DNA of 62,978 nt from a bacterium (GCA_905221505.1 CAJNDL010000007.1:1-62978); one strand, 5' to 3'; numbered from the stretch's first letter, positions 18,718 to 27,742 are shown. Translations and numbers: made by a program. Notes: a model not told the origin generated them from the sequence alone.

Positions 18718-18778
18718 TAAAAACGCTTGCAATTATTCCAAAAATGAAGTATACTTATCTTAACGCAAACGTTTGCGT
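18718..18778 (+). promoter_or_regulatory. malQ promoter with MalR operator and cre-like site
   Basis: TTGCAA (18727-18732), 17 bp, TATACT (18750-18755). A perfect 16-bp palindrome ACGCAAACGTTTGCGT (18763-18778) sits on the transcription start: the MalR operator. On the minus strand TTGCAAGCGTTTTTA (18732-18718) misses the cre consensus at one position. The layout mirrors the malX promoter. The rest of the 18337-18821 gap (18434-18717) holds AT-rich sequence in which I see no gene. Confidence 0.88.
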
Positions 18779-18821
18779 CCAAAAATGAAAATTTAAACTA
18801 CAAATACACGAGGTGTTGTTT

Positions 18822-20339
18822 ATGAAAAAACGTCAAAGTGGTGTGTTGATGCACATCTCTTCTCTCCCAGGAGCCTACGGAATCGGATCATTTGGCCAAA
18901 GTGCTTATGACTTCGTTGATTTCTTGGTTCGTACCAAACAACGTTACTGGCAAATCCTTCCATTAGGAACAACTAGTTACGGGGATTCTCCTTACCAATC
19001 TTTCTCAGCCTTCGCAGGGAACACTCATTTTATCGATTTGGATATCTTGGTGGAGCAAGGTTTGTTGGAAGCAAGTGACCTTGAAGGAGTTGACTTTGGT
19101 AGCGATGCATCTGAAGTTGACTATGCGAAAATCTACTATGCACGTCGTCCTCTTTTAGAAAAAGCGGTAAAACGTTTCTTTGAAGTCGGAGATGTTAAAG
19201 ATTTTGAGAAATTTGCTCAAGACAATCAATCATGGCTTGAGCTCTTTGCTGAGTATATGGCTATCAAAGAGCATTTTGAAAATCTTGCTTGGACAGAATG
19301 GCCAGATGCTGATGCTCGTGCTCGTAAAGCTTCAGCACTTGAAAGCTACCGTGAGCAATTGGCAGACAAGTTGGTTTACCACCGTGTGACTCAATACTTC
19401 TTCTTCCAACAATGGTTGAAATTGAAAGCTTACGCTAACGACAACCACATCGAAATCGTTGGGGACATGCCAATCTATGTAGCGGAAGATTCAAGCGATA
19501 TGTGGGCAAATCCACATCTCTTCAAGACAGATGTCAACGGTAAAGCAACTTGCATCGCAGGATGCCCACCAGATGAGTTTTCTGCAACTGGTCAGCTTTG
19601 GGGTAACCCAATCTATGACTGGGAAGCAATGGACAAGGACGGCTACAAATGGTGGATTGAACGCTTGCGTGAAAGTTTCAAAATCTACGACATCGTTCGT
19701 ATCGACCACTTCCGTGGTTTCGAATCTTACTGGGAAATCCCTGCTGGTTCTGATACAGCAGCACCTGGTGAGTGGGTAAAAGGTCCTGGCTACAAGCTTT
19801 TTGCAGCCGTTAAGGAAGAACTTGGTGAGCTAAACATCATCGCTGAAGACCTTGGCTTCATGACAGATGAAGTTATCGAGTTGCGTGAACGTACTGGCTT
19901 CCCAGGAATGAAGATTCTTCAATTTGCCTTCAACCCAGAAGACGAAAGTATCGATAGCCCACACTTGGCACCTGCTAACTCAGTTATGTACACAGGAACT
20001 CACGATAACAACACGGTTCTTGGTTGGTACCGTAACGAGATCGATGATGCGACTCGTGAGTACATGGCTCGCTACACGAACCGTAAAGAATACGAAACAG
20101 TGCCACACGCTATGCTTCGCACAGTCTTTTCATCAGTTAGCTTCATGGCAATTGCAACTATGCAAGATTTGCTAGAATTGGATGAGACAGCTCGTATGAA
20201 CTTCCCATCTACCCTTGGTGGAAACTGGTCTTGGCGTATGACTGAAGATCAATTGACACCAGCTGTCGAGGAAGGCTTGCTTGACTTGACAACAATCTAT
20301 CGACGAATTAATGAAAATTTGGTAGAATTAAAGAAATAA
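18822..20339 (+). CDS. malQ: 4-alpha-glucanotransferase (amylomaltase)
   Basis: A 505-residue GH77 enzyme (called MalM in pneumococcus) that disproportionates maltooligosaccharides in the cytoplasm. Catalytic regions are clear: the nucleophile Asp in [15 protein letters not shown], the acid/base Glu in IIAEDLGFM, and the third carboxylate in [30 protein letters not shown] is the substrate-binding block. I chose the ATG at 18822 because GAGG lies 8-11 bp upstream. It is followed at 25 bp by the phosphorylase gene. Controlled by MalR and CcpA. Confidence 0.97.
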   Translation: MKKRQSGVLMHISSLPGAYGIGSFGQSAYDFVDFLVRTKQRYWQILPLGTTSYGDSPYQSFSAFAGNTHFIDLDILVEQGLLEASDLEGVDFGSDASEVDYAKIYYARRPLLEKAVKRFFEVGDVKDFEKFAQDNQSWLELFAEYMAIKEHFENLAWTEWPDADARARKASALESYREQLADKLVYHRVTQYFFFQQWLKLKAYANDNHIEIVGDMPIYVAEDSSDMWANPHLFKTDVNGKATCIAGCPPDEFSATGQLWGNPIYDWEAMDKDGYKWWIERLRESFKIYDIVRIDHFRGFESYWEIPAGSDTAAPGEWVKGPGYKLFAAVKEELGELNIIAEDLGFMTDEVIELRERTGFPGMKILQFAFNPEDESIDSPHLAPANSVMYTGTHDNNTVLGWYRNEIDDATREYMARYTNRKEYETVPHAMLRTVFSSVSFMAIATMQDLLELDETARMNFPSTLGGNWSWRMTEDQLTPAVEEGLLDLTTIYRRINENLVELKK

Positions 20340-20364
20340 TACAATATCAGGAGACACCTTAAAC

Positions 20365-22623
20365 ATGTTATCACTACAAGAATTTGTACAAAATCGTTAC
20401 AATAAAACCATTGCAGAATGTAGCAATGAAGAGCTTTACCTTGCTCTTCTTAACTACAGCAAGCTTGCAAGCAGCCAAAAACCAGTCAACACTGGTAAAA
20501 AGAAAGTTTACTACATCTCAGCTGAGTTCTTGATTGGTAAACTCTTGTCAAACAACTTGATCAACCTTGGTCTTTACGACGATGTTAAAAAAGAACTTGC
20601 TGCTGCAGGTAAAGACTTGATCGAAGTTGAAGAAGTTGAATTGGAACCATCTCTTGGTAATGGTGGTTTGGGACGTTTGGCTGCCTGCTTTATCGACTCA
20701 ATTGCGACTCTTGGTTTGAACGGTGACGGTGTTGGTCTTAACTACCACTTTGGTCTTTTCCAACAAGTTCTTAAAAACAATCAACAAGAAACAATTCCAA
20801 ATGCATGGTTGACAGAGCAAAACTGGTTGGTTCGCTCAAGCCGTAGCTACCAAGTGCCATTTGCAGACTTTACTTTGACATCAACTCTTTATGATATTGA
20901 TGTTACTGGTTATGAAACAGCAACTAAAAACCGCTTGCGTTTGTTTGACTTGGATTCAGTTGATTCTTCTATTATTAAAGATGGTATCAATTTTGACAAG
21001 ACAGATATCGCTCGCAACTTGACTCTTTTCCTTTACCCAGACGATAGCGATAAACAAGGTGAATTGCTCCGTATCTTCCAACAATACTTCATGGTTTCAA
21101 ACGGAGCGCAATTGATCATCGACGAAGCAATCGAAAAAGGAAGCAACTTGCATGACCTTGCTGACTACGCAGTTGTACAAATCAACGATACTCACCCATC
21201 AATGGTTATTCCTGAATTGATCCGTCTTTTGACTGCACGTGGTATCGAGCTTGATGAAGCAATCTCAATCGTTCGTAGCATGACTGCCTACACTAACCAC
21301 ACAATCCTTGCTGAAGCCCTTGAAAAATGGCCTCTTGAATTCTTGCAAGAAGTGGTTCCTCACTTGGTACCAATCATTAAAGAATTGGACCGTCGCGTGA
21401 AAGCAGAAGTGAAAGATCCAGCTGTTCAAATTATCGATGAGAGCGGACGTGTTCACATGGCTCACATGGATATCCACTACGGATATAGCGTTAACGGGGT
21501 AGCAGCACTTCACACTGAAATCTTGAAAAATTCTGAGTTGAAAGCCTTCTACGACCTTTACCCAGAAAAATTCAACAACAAAACAAACGGTATCACGTTC
21601 CGTCGTTGGCTCATGCATGCTAACCCAAGTTTGTCTCACTACTTGGATGAGATTCTTGGAGACGGTTGGCACCATGAAGCAGATGAGCTTGAAAAACTCT
21701 TGTCTTACGAAGACAAAGCAGCTGTCAAAGAAAAATTGGAAAGCATCAAGGCTCACAACAAACGTAAATTGGCTCGTCACTTGAAAGAACACCAAGGTGT
21801 GGAAATCAATCCAAACTCTATCTTTGATATCCAAATCAAACGTCTTCACGAGTACAAACGCCAACAAATGAACGCTTTGTATGTAATCCACAAATACCTT
21901 GACATCAAAGCTGGTAACATCCCTGCTCGTCCAATCACAATCTTCTTTGGTGGTAAAGCAGCTCCAGCCTACACAATCGCTCAAGACATTATCCACTTGA
22001 TTCTTTGCATGTCAGAAGTTATTGCTAACGACCCAGCAGTAGCTCCACACTTGCAAGTAGTTATGGTTGAAAACTACAACGTTACTGCAGCAAGCTTCCT
22101 TATCCCAGCATGTGATATCTCAGAACAAATCTCACTTGCTTCTAAAGAAGCTTCAGGTACTGGTAACATGAAATTCATGTTGAACGGAGCTTTGACTCTT
22201 GGTACTATGGACGGAGCTAACGTGGAAATCGCTGAGTTGGTTGGCGATGAAAACATCTACATCTTCGGTGAAGATTCAGAAACTGTTATCGACCTTTACG
22301 CAAAAGCAGCTTACAAATCAAGCGAATTCTACGCTCGTGAAGCTATCAAACCATTGGTTGACTTCATCGTTAGCGATGCAGTTCTTGCAGCTGGAAACAA
22401 AGAGCGCTTGGAACGTCTTTACAATGAATTGATCAATAAAGACTGGTTCATGACTCTCCTTGACTTGGAAGACTACATCAAAGTCAAAGAGCAAATGCTT
22501 GCTGACTACGAAGATCGTGACGCATGGTTGGATAAAGTCATCGTTAACATTTCTAAAGCAGGATTCTTCTCATCTGACCGTACAATCGCTCAGTATAACG
22601 AAGATATCTGGCACTTGAACTAA
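20365..22623 (+). CDS. malP: Maltodextrin / glycogen phosphorylase
   Basis: A 752-residue GT35 phosphorylase that releases glucose-1-phosphate from alpha-1,4-glucans. The pyridoxal-phosphate lysine lies in [20 protein letters not shown], and the active-site block [16 protein letters not shown] is near the N-terminus. The length is shorter than animal enzymes, as usual in bacteria. It ends the malQ-malP operon and is followed by a terminator. Codon use is strongly biased, suggesting high expression. A 243-residue antisense frame inside it is a shadow of that codon bias. Confidence 0.97.
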   Translation: MLSLQEFVQNRYNKTIAECSNEELYLALLNYSKLASSQKPVNTGKKKVYYISAEFLIGKLLSNNLINLGLYDDVKKELAAAGKDLIEVEEVELEPSLGNGGLGRLAACFIDSIATLGLNGDGVGLNYHFGLFQQVLKNNQQETIPNAWLTEQNWLVRSSRSYQVPFADFTLTSTLYDIDVTGYETATKNRLRLFDLDSVDSSIIKDGINFDKTDIARNLTLFLYPDDSDKQGELLRIFQQYFMVSNGAQLIIDEAIEKGSNLHDLADYAVVQINDTHPSMVIPELIRLLTARGIELDEAISIVRSMTAYTNHTILAEALEKWPLEFLQEVVPHLVPIIKELDRRVKAEVKDPAVQIIDESGRVHMAHMDIHYGYSVNGVAALHTEILKNSELKAFYDLYPEKFNNKTNGITFRRWLMHANPSLSHYLDEILGDGWHHEADELEKLLSYEDKAAVKEKLESIKAHNKRKLARHLKEHQGVEINPNSIFDIQIKRLHEYKRQQMNALYVIHKYLDIKAGNIPARPITIFFGGKAAPAYTIAQDIIHLILCMSEVIANDPAVAPHLQVVMVENYNVTAASFLIPACDISEQISLASKEASGTGNMKFMLNGALTLGTMDGANVEIAELVGDENIYIFGEDSETVIDLYAKAAYKSSEFYAREAIKPLVDFIVSDAVLAAGNKERLERLYNELINKDWFMTLLDLEDYIKVKEQMLADYEDRDAWLDKVIVNISKAGFFSSDRTIAQYNEDIWHLN

Positions 22624-22651
22624 GATACAAGTTTATACTAATACATTTTGT

Positions 22652-22687
22652 AAAAAAGCGAGTTTCGATTGAAATTCGCTTTTTTTT
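22652..22687 (+). terminator. malQP terminator
   Basis: AAAAAAGCGA and GTTTC pair with GAAAT and TCGCTTTTTT, followed by further T. The accessory module begins directly after it. Confidence 0.85.
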
Positions 22688-22871
22688 GAATGCTGTGGAT
22701 TTGGGTCAATCTTGTCTTAAAAAGATAGAAATCATAGATACAGTTAAGGGTTAGAAATACTGCTTTTTACTCTCTTTCAACCTCATGTTTCTTTGTAGTT
22801 GATTACCTCATATTTCTTGTATTCGCTTACATAAAGTATTATAATATGATTGTAGGAAAGAAGGTGTTTTT

Positions 22872-23015
22872 ATGATATATACAAAATTGGTGTTGTTTAT
22901 TACCTTTCTTGTAATAAGCTTGTTACCTGATAAGATTTTTGGAAAAAATAAAAAAATTTGGAAAATAGTTCTTGCAATATTGACGGCGGTGGCAGCATTG
23001 TCATTTATGTACTAA
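22872..23015 (+). CDS. Small membrane protein (47 residues), module 1
   Basis: A short ORF with its own promoter and ribosome site: ATG at 22872, TAA at 23013-23015. The protein has two hydrophobic stretches (YTKLVLFITFLVISLL and IVLAILTAVAALSFMY) split by a basic turn (DKIFGKNKKIWK). It resembles the small hairpin membrane proteins often found as bacteriocin immunity factors or type I toxins, but no family is recognised. The upstream sequence is the same as for the gene at 23359, yet the proteins differ. A decayed copy of the 23359 gene follows directly. Confidence 0.6.
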   Translation: MIYTKLVLFITFLVISLLPDKIFGKNKKIWKIVLAILTAVAALSFMY

Positions 23016-23029
23016 GTTATTTTAAGAAT

Positions 23030-23177
23030 GTAGGGTTTATTTTGGATTTTATTTATAATTTTGACCTGCCTCTATATAGGTAACCACGATTTGTTTCCTC
23101 TTAATCATCAAGAACTCTCTCTTCGTGGTAGTTTCTGGGGTTCGGTACTGGCCTTATATCACTTACTGTTTATTTGA
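23030..23177 (+). pseudogene. Decayed copy of the 23359-23565 membrane-protein gene
   Basis: In one frame the sequence reads LFWILFIILTCLYIGNHDLF, then PLNHQE, then GSFWGSVLALYHLLFI and a stop. It is clearly homologous to the intact gene at 23359 but has lost its N-terminus and its last residues. An ATG in frame at 23031 is followed at once by TAG. The copy runs into the start of the second module repeat, suggesting that module duplication truncated it. Confidence 0.65.
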
Positions 23178-23358
23178 ATGCCGTGGATTTGGGTCAATCT
23201 TGTCTAAAAACAGATAAATCCTTAGATACAGTGAAGGTTTAGAAATGCTGGTTTTTACTGTCTTCAGCCTTATATTTCTTCGTAGTTGCTTACCTCATAT
23301 TTCTTGTATTCGCTTACATCAAGTATTATAATATGATTGTAGGAAAGAAGGTGTTTTT

Positions 23359-23565
23359 ATGTGGAAAAAATATTTTTCAAAATATAGATGGACTGATTTA
23401 TTTTGGATTGTATTTGTTATTTTGACATGCCTCTTGACGGGTAATAATACTCTTTTTCCACTTACCCATCAAGAAATCTCTTATCATGGGTGCTTATTGG
23501 GAATTACACTTGCCTTATATCATTTACTATTCATTGATAAGTTTGTTATTTCGAATCGAAAATAA
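23359..23565 (+). CDS. Small two-helix membrane protein, intact family member
   Basis: A 68-residue protein with a basic start (MWKKYFSKYRW), two hydrophobic segments (LFWIVFVILTCLLTG and LLGITLALYHLLFI) joined by a loop with conserved FPLTHQEIS, and a charged end (DKFVISNRK). The window holds three versions: this intact one and decayed ones at 23030 and 26352. It has its own TTGTAT/TATAAT promoter and ribosome site. Family not recognised. A small immunity-like protein is one guess. Confidence 0.75.
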   Translation: MWKKYFSKYRWTDLFWIVFVILTCLLTGNNTLFPLTHQEISYHGCLLGITLALYHLLFIDKFVISNRK

Positions 23566-23620
23566 ATATGAGGTATATGCCTGACTGCCCACTGTTAGGA
23601 TTGATTTTGGAGAAAAGATT

Positions 23621-23791
23621 TTGTCTCTATTATTTATTGCTTTAAATTTATTTATTTTGTACAAGATTTATTCTTTGAGACGGGAGAAATCGAAATACTT
23701 GATTTATACGGCCTATATCATATTTGGGGTAAATGTACTATATGGTATTCAATGGTTATTAAGAGAACTGATTTCAACTAATTCCCCTTAA
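23621..23791 (+). CDS. Small membrane protein, TTG start
   Basis: A 56-codon ORF starting at TTG with GGAG 8 bp upstream. It encodes two hydrophobic segments (LSLLFIALNLFILYKIY and LIYTAYIIFGVNVLYGI) around a basic turn (SLRREKSKY). It fills the gap between the preceding membrane-protein gene and the IS3 element. The hydrophobic-basic-hydrophobic layout supports a real gene, but the non-ATG start and short length leave doubt. Confidence 0.5.
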   Translation: MSLLFIALNLFILYKIYSLRREKSKYLIYTAYIIFGVNVLYGIQWLLRELISTNSP

Positions 23792-23865
23792 TGTGTATGG
23801 AAACTATAACAAAACGCATAAGATTAAGGTTTTTGTGTACTGACCCCCAAAAGTTGGACAAATAA

Positions 23866-24764
23866 TTATTGAAAGAATTTAGTTCTGTATTGCACAGGAC
23901 TAAGTCCTTTTAGTTTTACCTTAATTCGTTTGTTGTTGTAGTAATCGATATAGTCTATAATGGCTTGTTCCAATTGATTAAGTGATTTAAAGTTTTTCTC
24001 ATGGGCATAAAACATTTCGGATTTTAAAATGTCAAAGAAAGATTCCATCATACCGTTGTCTGGGCTGTTGCCCTTTCGTGACATGGATGCTTGAATTTCC
24101 TTACTCTCTAGGAACCGATGATAAGAATCGTGTTGGTATTGCCAACCTTGGTCACTATGGAGAATCGTATTCTCGTAGTGCTTCTCTGTGAATGCCTGTT
24201 CCAACATTGTTTGTACTTGTTCTAAGTTGGGTGAAGTTGAAAGATTATAGGCGATAATTTCGCTATTAAAGCCATCTAAAACTTGTGATAAGTAAAGCTT
24301 TTGAGTACTTGCTGGAATGGCAAATTCTGTCACATCTGTGTAGCACTTTTCCATTGTTTTAGAGCCTTCAAATTGGCGTTGAATGAGATTCTCTGCCTTC
24401 TTGCCAACATCTCCTTTATGAGAAGAATATTTTCGTTTCTGTCGCATTTTAGCTTGTAAATTGAGTACTTTCATCAAGCGTTGAACTCTTTTATGATTTA
24501 CCAGATAACCACGATTTCTTAGTTCTAAATGAACCCGGCGATAACCATAATTTCCCTTGTGTTTGATAAAAATGGATTGAATTTCAGCTTTAAGCTCTTG
24601 GTCCTTATCTGGTTTATCTAGCTGTTTCAAGTGATAGTAGTAGGTCGAACGAGCTAGTCTAATGGCTTTTAGAAGAATATCTAACGAAAACTCAGTAATT
24701 AATTCTTGAACAATTTCTGTCTTTCTTCTTTCTCTTTTTCCTCCTTCAATCGGAGTTCTCTTAA
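23866..24764 (-). CDS. IS3-family transposase OrfB (frameshift-expressed)
   Basis: Integrase-core transposase of the IS150 group. The DDE catalytic residues lie in [22 protein letters not shown] and [15 protein letters not shown]; upstream is the HTH_21-type segment [17 protein letters not shown]. The frame stays open from 23866 upstream to the slip site AAAAAAG (24771-24765) at the end of orfA, reading [20 protein letters not shown] across the gap, so the active enzyme is expected to be an OrfAB fusion made by -1 frameshifting. The first internal ATG is at 24630. Confidence 0.9.
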
Positions 24765-25214
24765 CTTTTTTAGGATAGCATTCTCCGCTCTCAGGTACTC
24801 ATTTTCTGCTTGAAGACGTTCTAATTCTGTCCTCTCTTCAGGTCTCGTTTTTGGCTTACGTCCCATTTTAGTTGGTCTCCCTCTTGTTTTCTCAACAATC
24901 GTATACCCGTTTTTCTTGTATTGTGCTAGCCAATTAAGAAGTATCGTACGACTTGGGAGGCCGTATTCAAGAGAAACTCTATCTTTAGTCCAGCCTTCAT
25001 GTAAGACTTTATCAATCATTTCTTGTTTTAAATCAGGAGAATAGTAACGATTTTTTCCTTTTTTGACGAACTCTATTCCGTAACGATCAATCAATTTAAT
25101 CATGTACCTAATATTAGAATTGTTTATCCCAAATTTATTTGAAAGCTTCTCTAAGCTATATCCTTGTTTTCTAAGTTCATAGATTTGAACTTTATCATCA
25201 TAAGTCAATTTCAT
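24699..25214 (-). CDS. IS3-family transposase OrfA
   Basis: A 171-residue helix-turn-helix protein: two HTH segments ([19 protein letters not shown] and [19 protein letters not shown]) and a C-terminal leucine-zipper-like coiled coil ([20 protein letters not shown]). I chose the ATG at 25214; a start at 25271 would lie in the terminal inverted repeat. The slip site is within codons ILKK at 24765-24771. It provides DNA binding and dimerisation for the OrfAB fusion. Confidence 0.9.
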   Translation of the reverse strand: MKLTYDDKVQIYELRKQGYSLEKLSNKFGINNSNIRYMIKLIDRYGIEFVKKGKNRYYSPDLKQEMIDKVLHEGWTKDRVSLEYGLPSRTILLNWLAQYKKNGYTIVEKTRGRPTKMGRKPKTRPEERTELERLQAENEYLRAENAILKKLRELRLKEEKEKEERQKLFKN

Positions 25215-25224
25215 AATAAAAATA

Positions 25225-25261
25225 CCCCAAAAGTTAGATTTTTTCTGTCTAACTTTTGGGG
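25225..25261. terminator. Perfect 14-bp palindrome inside the right end of the IS3 element
   Basis: CCCCAAAAGTTAGA (25225-25238) and TCTAACTTTTGGGG (25248-25261) form a perfect stem with a T-rich loop. One arm is the terminal repeat itself. It would block transcription entering from outside or hide the orfA ribosome site in read-through RNA, a known protective strategy of insertion sequences. Confidence 0.65.
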
Positions 25262-25313
25262 TGCAGTTCATACACTAAATTACCGTTTTTTATTTGAATT
25301 CTATTGCTATTAA

Positions 25314-25514
25314 CTACCTATTATTACTAATATTATTACTAATATTATTACCAACAGTACTAATATTAGTACTAATTACCCTGAGGCCATCGTTTGTAAA
25401 TTGACCCAAAACGTCAAATCCGTCATAAATTCCTTTATAAATAAAGAGTCCTAAAATTATAGATGAAATAATAATACTTGCACAAATAAAATATGTACGT
25501 TTTTTTTCATTCAT
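25314..25514 (-). CDS. Small single-span membrane protein, unknown
   Basis: A 66-residue protein with a basic N-terminus (MNEKKR), one strong membrane helix (ICASIIISSIILGLFIY) and a polar tail rich in Asn and Ser (VGNNISNNISNNR). It starts 20 bp after the secreted-protein gene at 25535 behind GGAG, so the two form one operon. Its size and position fit an immunity or anchoring partner for the secreted protein. This is inference; no family is recognised. Confidence 0.7.
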   Translation of the reverse strand: MNEKKRTYFICASIIISSIILGLFIYKGIYDGFDVLGQFTNDGLRVISTNISTVGNNISNNISNNR

Positions 25515-25534
25515 AATATCGATTATCTCCTAAG

Positions 25535-26170
25535 TTAGTATAGACTAATAGTTCCGTTTTGATTAAATGGAACTCTATAATAAGATTTGCCTGACATACT
25601 ACCTCCAAATGTAAATCCAGCTCCTAACAACTCTGCTTGAACTTGAGCTGAACCACTAGTTTCTATAACTGCTGTTAAAGTGCCATTATAAGCATACTTT
25701 ATTTTTGTTGTAGGGTATCCATTTGTAGACCAAACATCAATAATTTTGTCTTCAATAGATGTGTTTGTAATAGAATTTGTTATTCCTAAGTAATAACCGT
25801 GAACTGAGTTAATCTGACGGAAAGAACCCTCATTATATAGCTCAATATTTACGCTTAATTGAACTGTAGTTCTAGCAAATGTTGCACTTCTTTTTAATGT
25901 ATGTGAAGTAACTGTAGCGCGAGAAAGATCTGGGATAAGTTCGATAGTTTCAACAACTTTTCCAGTATCACTATCAAGAACAGTTGCGACTTCTTTGAAT
26001 CCTGATTTTGAATAGATTACTTCTGGATTAGGGATATTATAATCCTCAACAGTAAATGTTAGTTCATTGAATTTTATGACAAGATTATTATTAGTGTCGG
26101 CATTTACAGAAATAGGCAAACAAAATAATGCTAAACAACTAAATAATAGAGTAATTAGTGTTTTTTTCAT
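25535..26170 (-). CDS. Secreted protein of unknown family (signal peptide, no cysteine in mature part)
   Basis: A 211-residue protein. A signal peptide is clear: MKKTLITLLFSCLALFCLPISVNA with cleavage expected after VNA. The mature part (about 187 residues) has no Cys, few charged clusters, and alternates Thr, Val, Ser and Tyr in a beta-rich pattern, ending in a Gly-rich section (GAGFTFGGSMSGKSYYR). I chose the ATG at 26170 because GGTGAT lies just upstream; a GTG at 26179 overlaps that site. Family not recognised; a secreted toxin, bacteriocin-like or adhesin-like role cannot be told apart. It heads a two-gene unit with the membrane protein at 25314. Confidence 0.75.
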   Translation of the reverse strand: MKKTLITLLFSCLALFCLPISVNADTNNNLVIKFNELTFTVEDYNIPNPEVIYSKSGFKEVATVLDSDTGKVVETIELIPDLSRATVTSHTLKRSATFARTTVQLSVNIELYNEGSFRQINSVHGYYLGITNSITNTSIEDKIIDVWSTNGYPTTKIKYAYNGTLTAVIETSGSAQVQAELLGAGFTFGGSMSGKSYYRVPFNQNGTISLY

Positions 26171-26221
26171 GACAATCACCTACCATTCTTTCATAACTAA
26201 GTTGGATATTAAGAGTTGATA

Positions 26222-26322
26222 ATTATAGTTTGTACATTGGAATCATCTGCTTTCTTATAGGAATATTAATTGAATAAGGCAATTTCTTTTTATTTGTATT
26301 CGCTTACATTTTATCATATAAT
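26222..26322. promoter_or_regulatory. Divergent promoters: secreted-protein operon and third module copy
   Basis: On the minus strand a TATAAT at 26227-26222 lies about 50 bp before the secreted-protein start, but no good -35 is seen. On the plus strand the module-type promoter TTGTAT (26294-26299), 17 bp, TATAAT (26317-26322) drives the decayed copy at 26352. Only the second half of the upstream direct repeat found in copies 1 and 2 is kept here. Confidence 0.6.
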
Positions 26323-26351
26323 ATTATTGTAGTCAAGAAAAATATGCTATT

Positions 26352-26556
26352 ATGTTAAAAATATTTTTCAAAATATAAATGGACTGATTTATTTTGGATT
26401 GTATTTATCATTTTGACCTGCCTCTATATAGGTAACCATGATTTGTTTCCTCTCAATCATCAAGAAATCTCTCTTCGAGGTAGTTTCTGGGGATCTGTAC
26501 TTGCCTTATATCAATTGCTATTTATTGATAAATTTGTTATTTCAAATCGAAAATAA
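26352..26556 (+). pseudogene. Frameshifted copy of the 23359-23565 membrane-protein gene
   Basis: After the ATG the sequence lacks two bases relative to the intact gene, giving MLKIFFKI and a stop. In the shifted frame it reads LFWIVFIILTCLYIGNHDLF, PLNHQEIS, then GSFWGSVLALYQLLFIDKFV and ISNRK to the TAA at 26554-26556. So the C-terminal two thirds are well kept while the start is broken. Confidence 0.75.
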
Positions 26557-26621
26557 AGATTAGAGCTTAGAATTATTAAATTTCAACTCTCTTCAGATAG
26601 ATAGTTTAAAAATTGCAATTT

Positions 26622-26654
26622 AAAACCGCATATCTTCTTGAAATGCGGTTTTTT
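26622..26654. terminator. Bidirectional terminator between the islet and rlmA
   Basis: AAAACCGCAT (26622-26631) pairs with ATGCGGTTTT (26643-26652), followed by T on the plus strand and a U-rich run on the minus strand. It ends rlmA transcription. Confidence 0.8.
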
Positions 26655-26665
26655 GTATGTGCCAA

Positions 26666-27514
26666 TTACATTGCTTTCCCAACCAGAATCTCTGCTTCAA
26701 TTGTAATCTCTGTCAGTTGGCTCCAGTCAATCTTGCTTTGGTCAACATGAAAGAGAAGGGGTGTCATGCTGAGTAGGGCTTGGAGTTGCTCTGCTGTGAT
26801 AGTCTTAGTCAGAGAGGCCGTTTGGCTAAATAGGATGGTAAAGTGTTCTTGGAAATGATTTTTGATATCTTGGTTGGAATAGTCCTTGTTTGTCAGCTGG
26901 TCTTGTACCTTCTGACGGATTTCCTTGAGGTGATTTTCAGTTGGAATAACCTTTATCAAGATGCCGTCCTTGGATAAAACGCGACGGAATTCTCCATAGT
27001 TGGCAGGTGAAAAGATATCCAGTAGGATATCCATACTGGCGTCTTTTATAGGAAGACGAGCCAGGTCGCCAACGAAAAAATTGACTGCCCAGTTTGGTTC
27101 ACTCTTGGCAGCGATTTGGACGGAATCTTTTGAAATGTCAAAGGCATAGAAAGTTTTGTCAGGATGACTTTCTTGGAGTTTACGAGAGTAGAAACCTTCG
27201 CCACAACCGATATCTAAAATTGTTTTGGCATTTTTTGAGTTTGAAAGTAAATCAGAGATGGCCTCTAAGATAGCTTGGTAAAAGCCGGCTTCTAGGATTT
27301 GTTGGCGGTTTTGAAAGTTTTCTTTGTCGTAGTTGGCAGATTGCTTAATTTGAGGTGTCAGATTGACATAGCCAAATTTTGCCAGATCAAAAGAATGGCG
27401 ATTGTTGCATTTGAGACTGCTCTCTACCAGAGTCAGATTTTCTTGGCAGATAGGACAGGTAAAGGCAGTCGCAGCAGCGAAGCGCTGAAGTTTGGGTTTG
27501 AGATTTGTATTCAT
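26666..27514 (-). CDS. rlmA: 23S rRNA (guanine-N1) methyltransferase, RlmA type
   Basis: A 282-residue SAM-dependent enzyme. The N-terminus has a zinc-binding cluster (FTCPICQENL...SLKCNNRHSFD) typical of RlmA, then the methyltransferase motif ILDIGCGEGFYSRKL and motif-IV region (DILLDIFSPANYGEF). The Gram-positive type (RlmA-II, TlrB group) methylates G748 in 23S rRNA and influences macrolide and ketolide response (established knowledge). It stands alone between the islet terminator and a BOX element. Confidence 0.9.
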   Translation of the reverse strand: MNTNLKPKLQRFAAATAFTCPICQENLTLVESSLKCNNRHSFDLAKFGYVNLTPQIKQSANYDKENFQNRQQILEAGFYQAILEAISDLLSNSKNAKTILDIGCGEGFYSRKLQESHPDKTFYAFDISKDSVQIAAKSEPNWAVNFFVGDLARLPIKDASMDILLDIFSPANYGEFRRVLSKDGILIKVIPTENHLKEIRQKVQDQLTNKDYSNQDIKNHFQEHFTILFSQTASLTKTITAEQLQALLSMTPLLFHVDQSKIDWSQLTEITIEAEILVGKAM

Positions 27515-27593
27515 AGTTTAAGTGTATCAAAAGAGGCAAGTGAAAGCAACTTTAGGAGTAAGTAGATGGGAGATTCAGTAGAAATAAAACTAA

Positions 27594-27742
27594 TACTCTT
27601 CGAAAATCTCTTCAAACCACGTCAACGTCGCCTTGCCGTAGGTATGGTTACTGACTTCGTCAGTTCTATCTACAACCTCAAAGCAGTGCTTTGAGCAACC
27701 TGCGGCTAGTTTCCTAGTTTGCTCTTTGATTTTTATTGAGTA
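27594..27742. repeat. BOX element, copy 3 (full boxA-boxB-boxC)
   Basis: A 149-bp element with TACTCTTCG...ATTGAGTA ends and a complete boxB (TGACTTCGTCAGTTCTATCT). It fills most of the 303-bp gap (27515-27817) between the divergent rlmA and the DUF6110 gene. Confidence 0.8.

Larger units (their letters stand above)
22688..23358 (+). repeat. Tandem module repeat: two upstream regions of about 185 bp
   Basis: 22688-22871 and 23174-23358 are near-identical upstream regions (start GAATGC-GTGGATTTGGG; end AGGAAAGAAGGTGTTTTT before an ATG), about 487 bp apart. Each holds a promoter TTGTAT-17 bp-TATAAT (22817-22845; 23304-23332). In both, a direct repeat with ATTTCTT and GCTTAC cores spaced 24-25 bp overlaps the -35. 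A third promoter of this type lies at 26294-26322. Confidence 0.8.
23836..25270 (-). mobile_element. IS3-family insertion sequence (IS150 group)
   Basis: The ends are imperfect inverted repeats: on the plus strand TGTACTGACCCCCAAAAGTT from 23836, and on the minus strand TGAACTGCACCCCAAAAGTT from 25270. Inside are orfA and orfB on the minus strand with an AAAAAAG slip site. Both frames look open, so the element appears intact. I could not see a convincing target duplication (left flank TTTTTG, right flank TACACT), so the exact boundaries may be off by a few bases. Confidence 0.85.

Noticed and set aside
21265..21996. A 243-residue antisense frame inside malP
   Set aside because: It is the complement of a strongly codon-biased gene, with no ribosome site, and its composition is a mirror of the sense codons.
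23830..25276. Target-site duplication of the IS3 element
   Set aside because: No 3-4 bp identical flanks were found with the ends as drawn; I did not want to force one.
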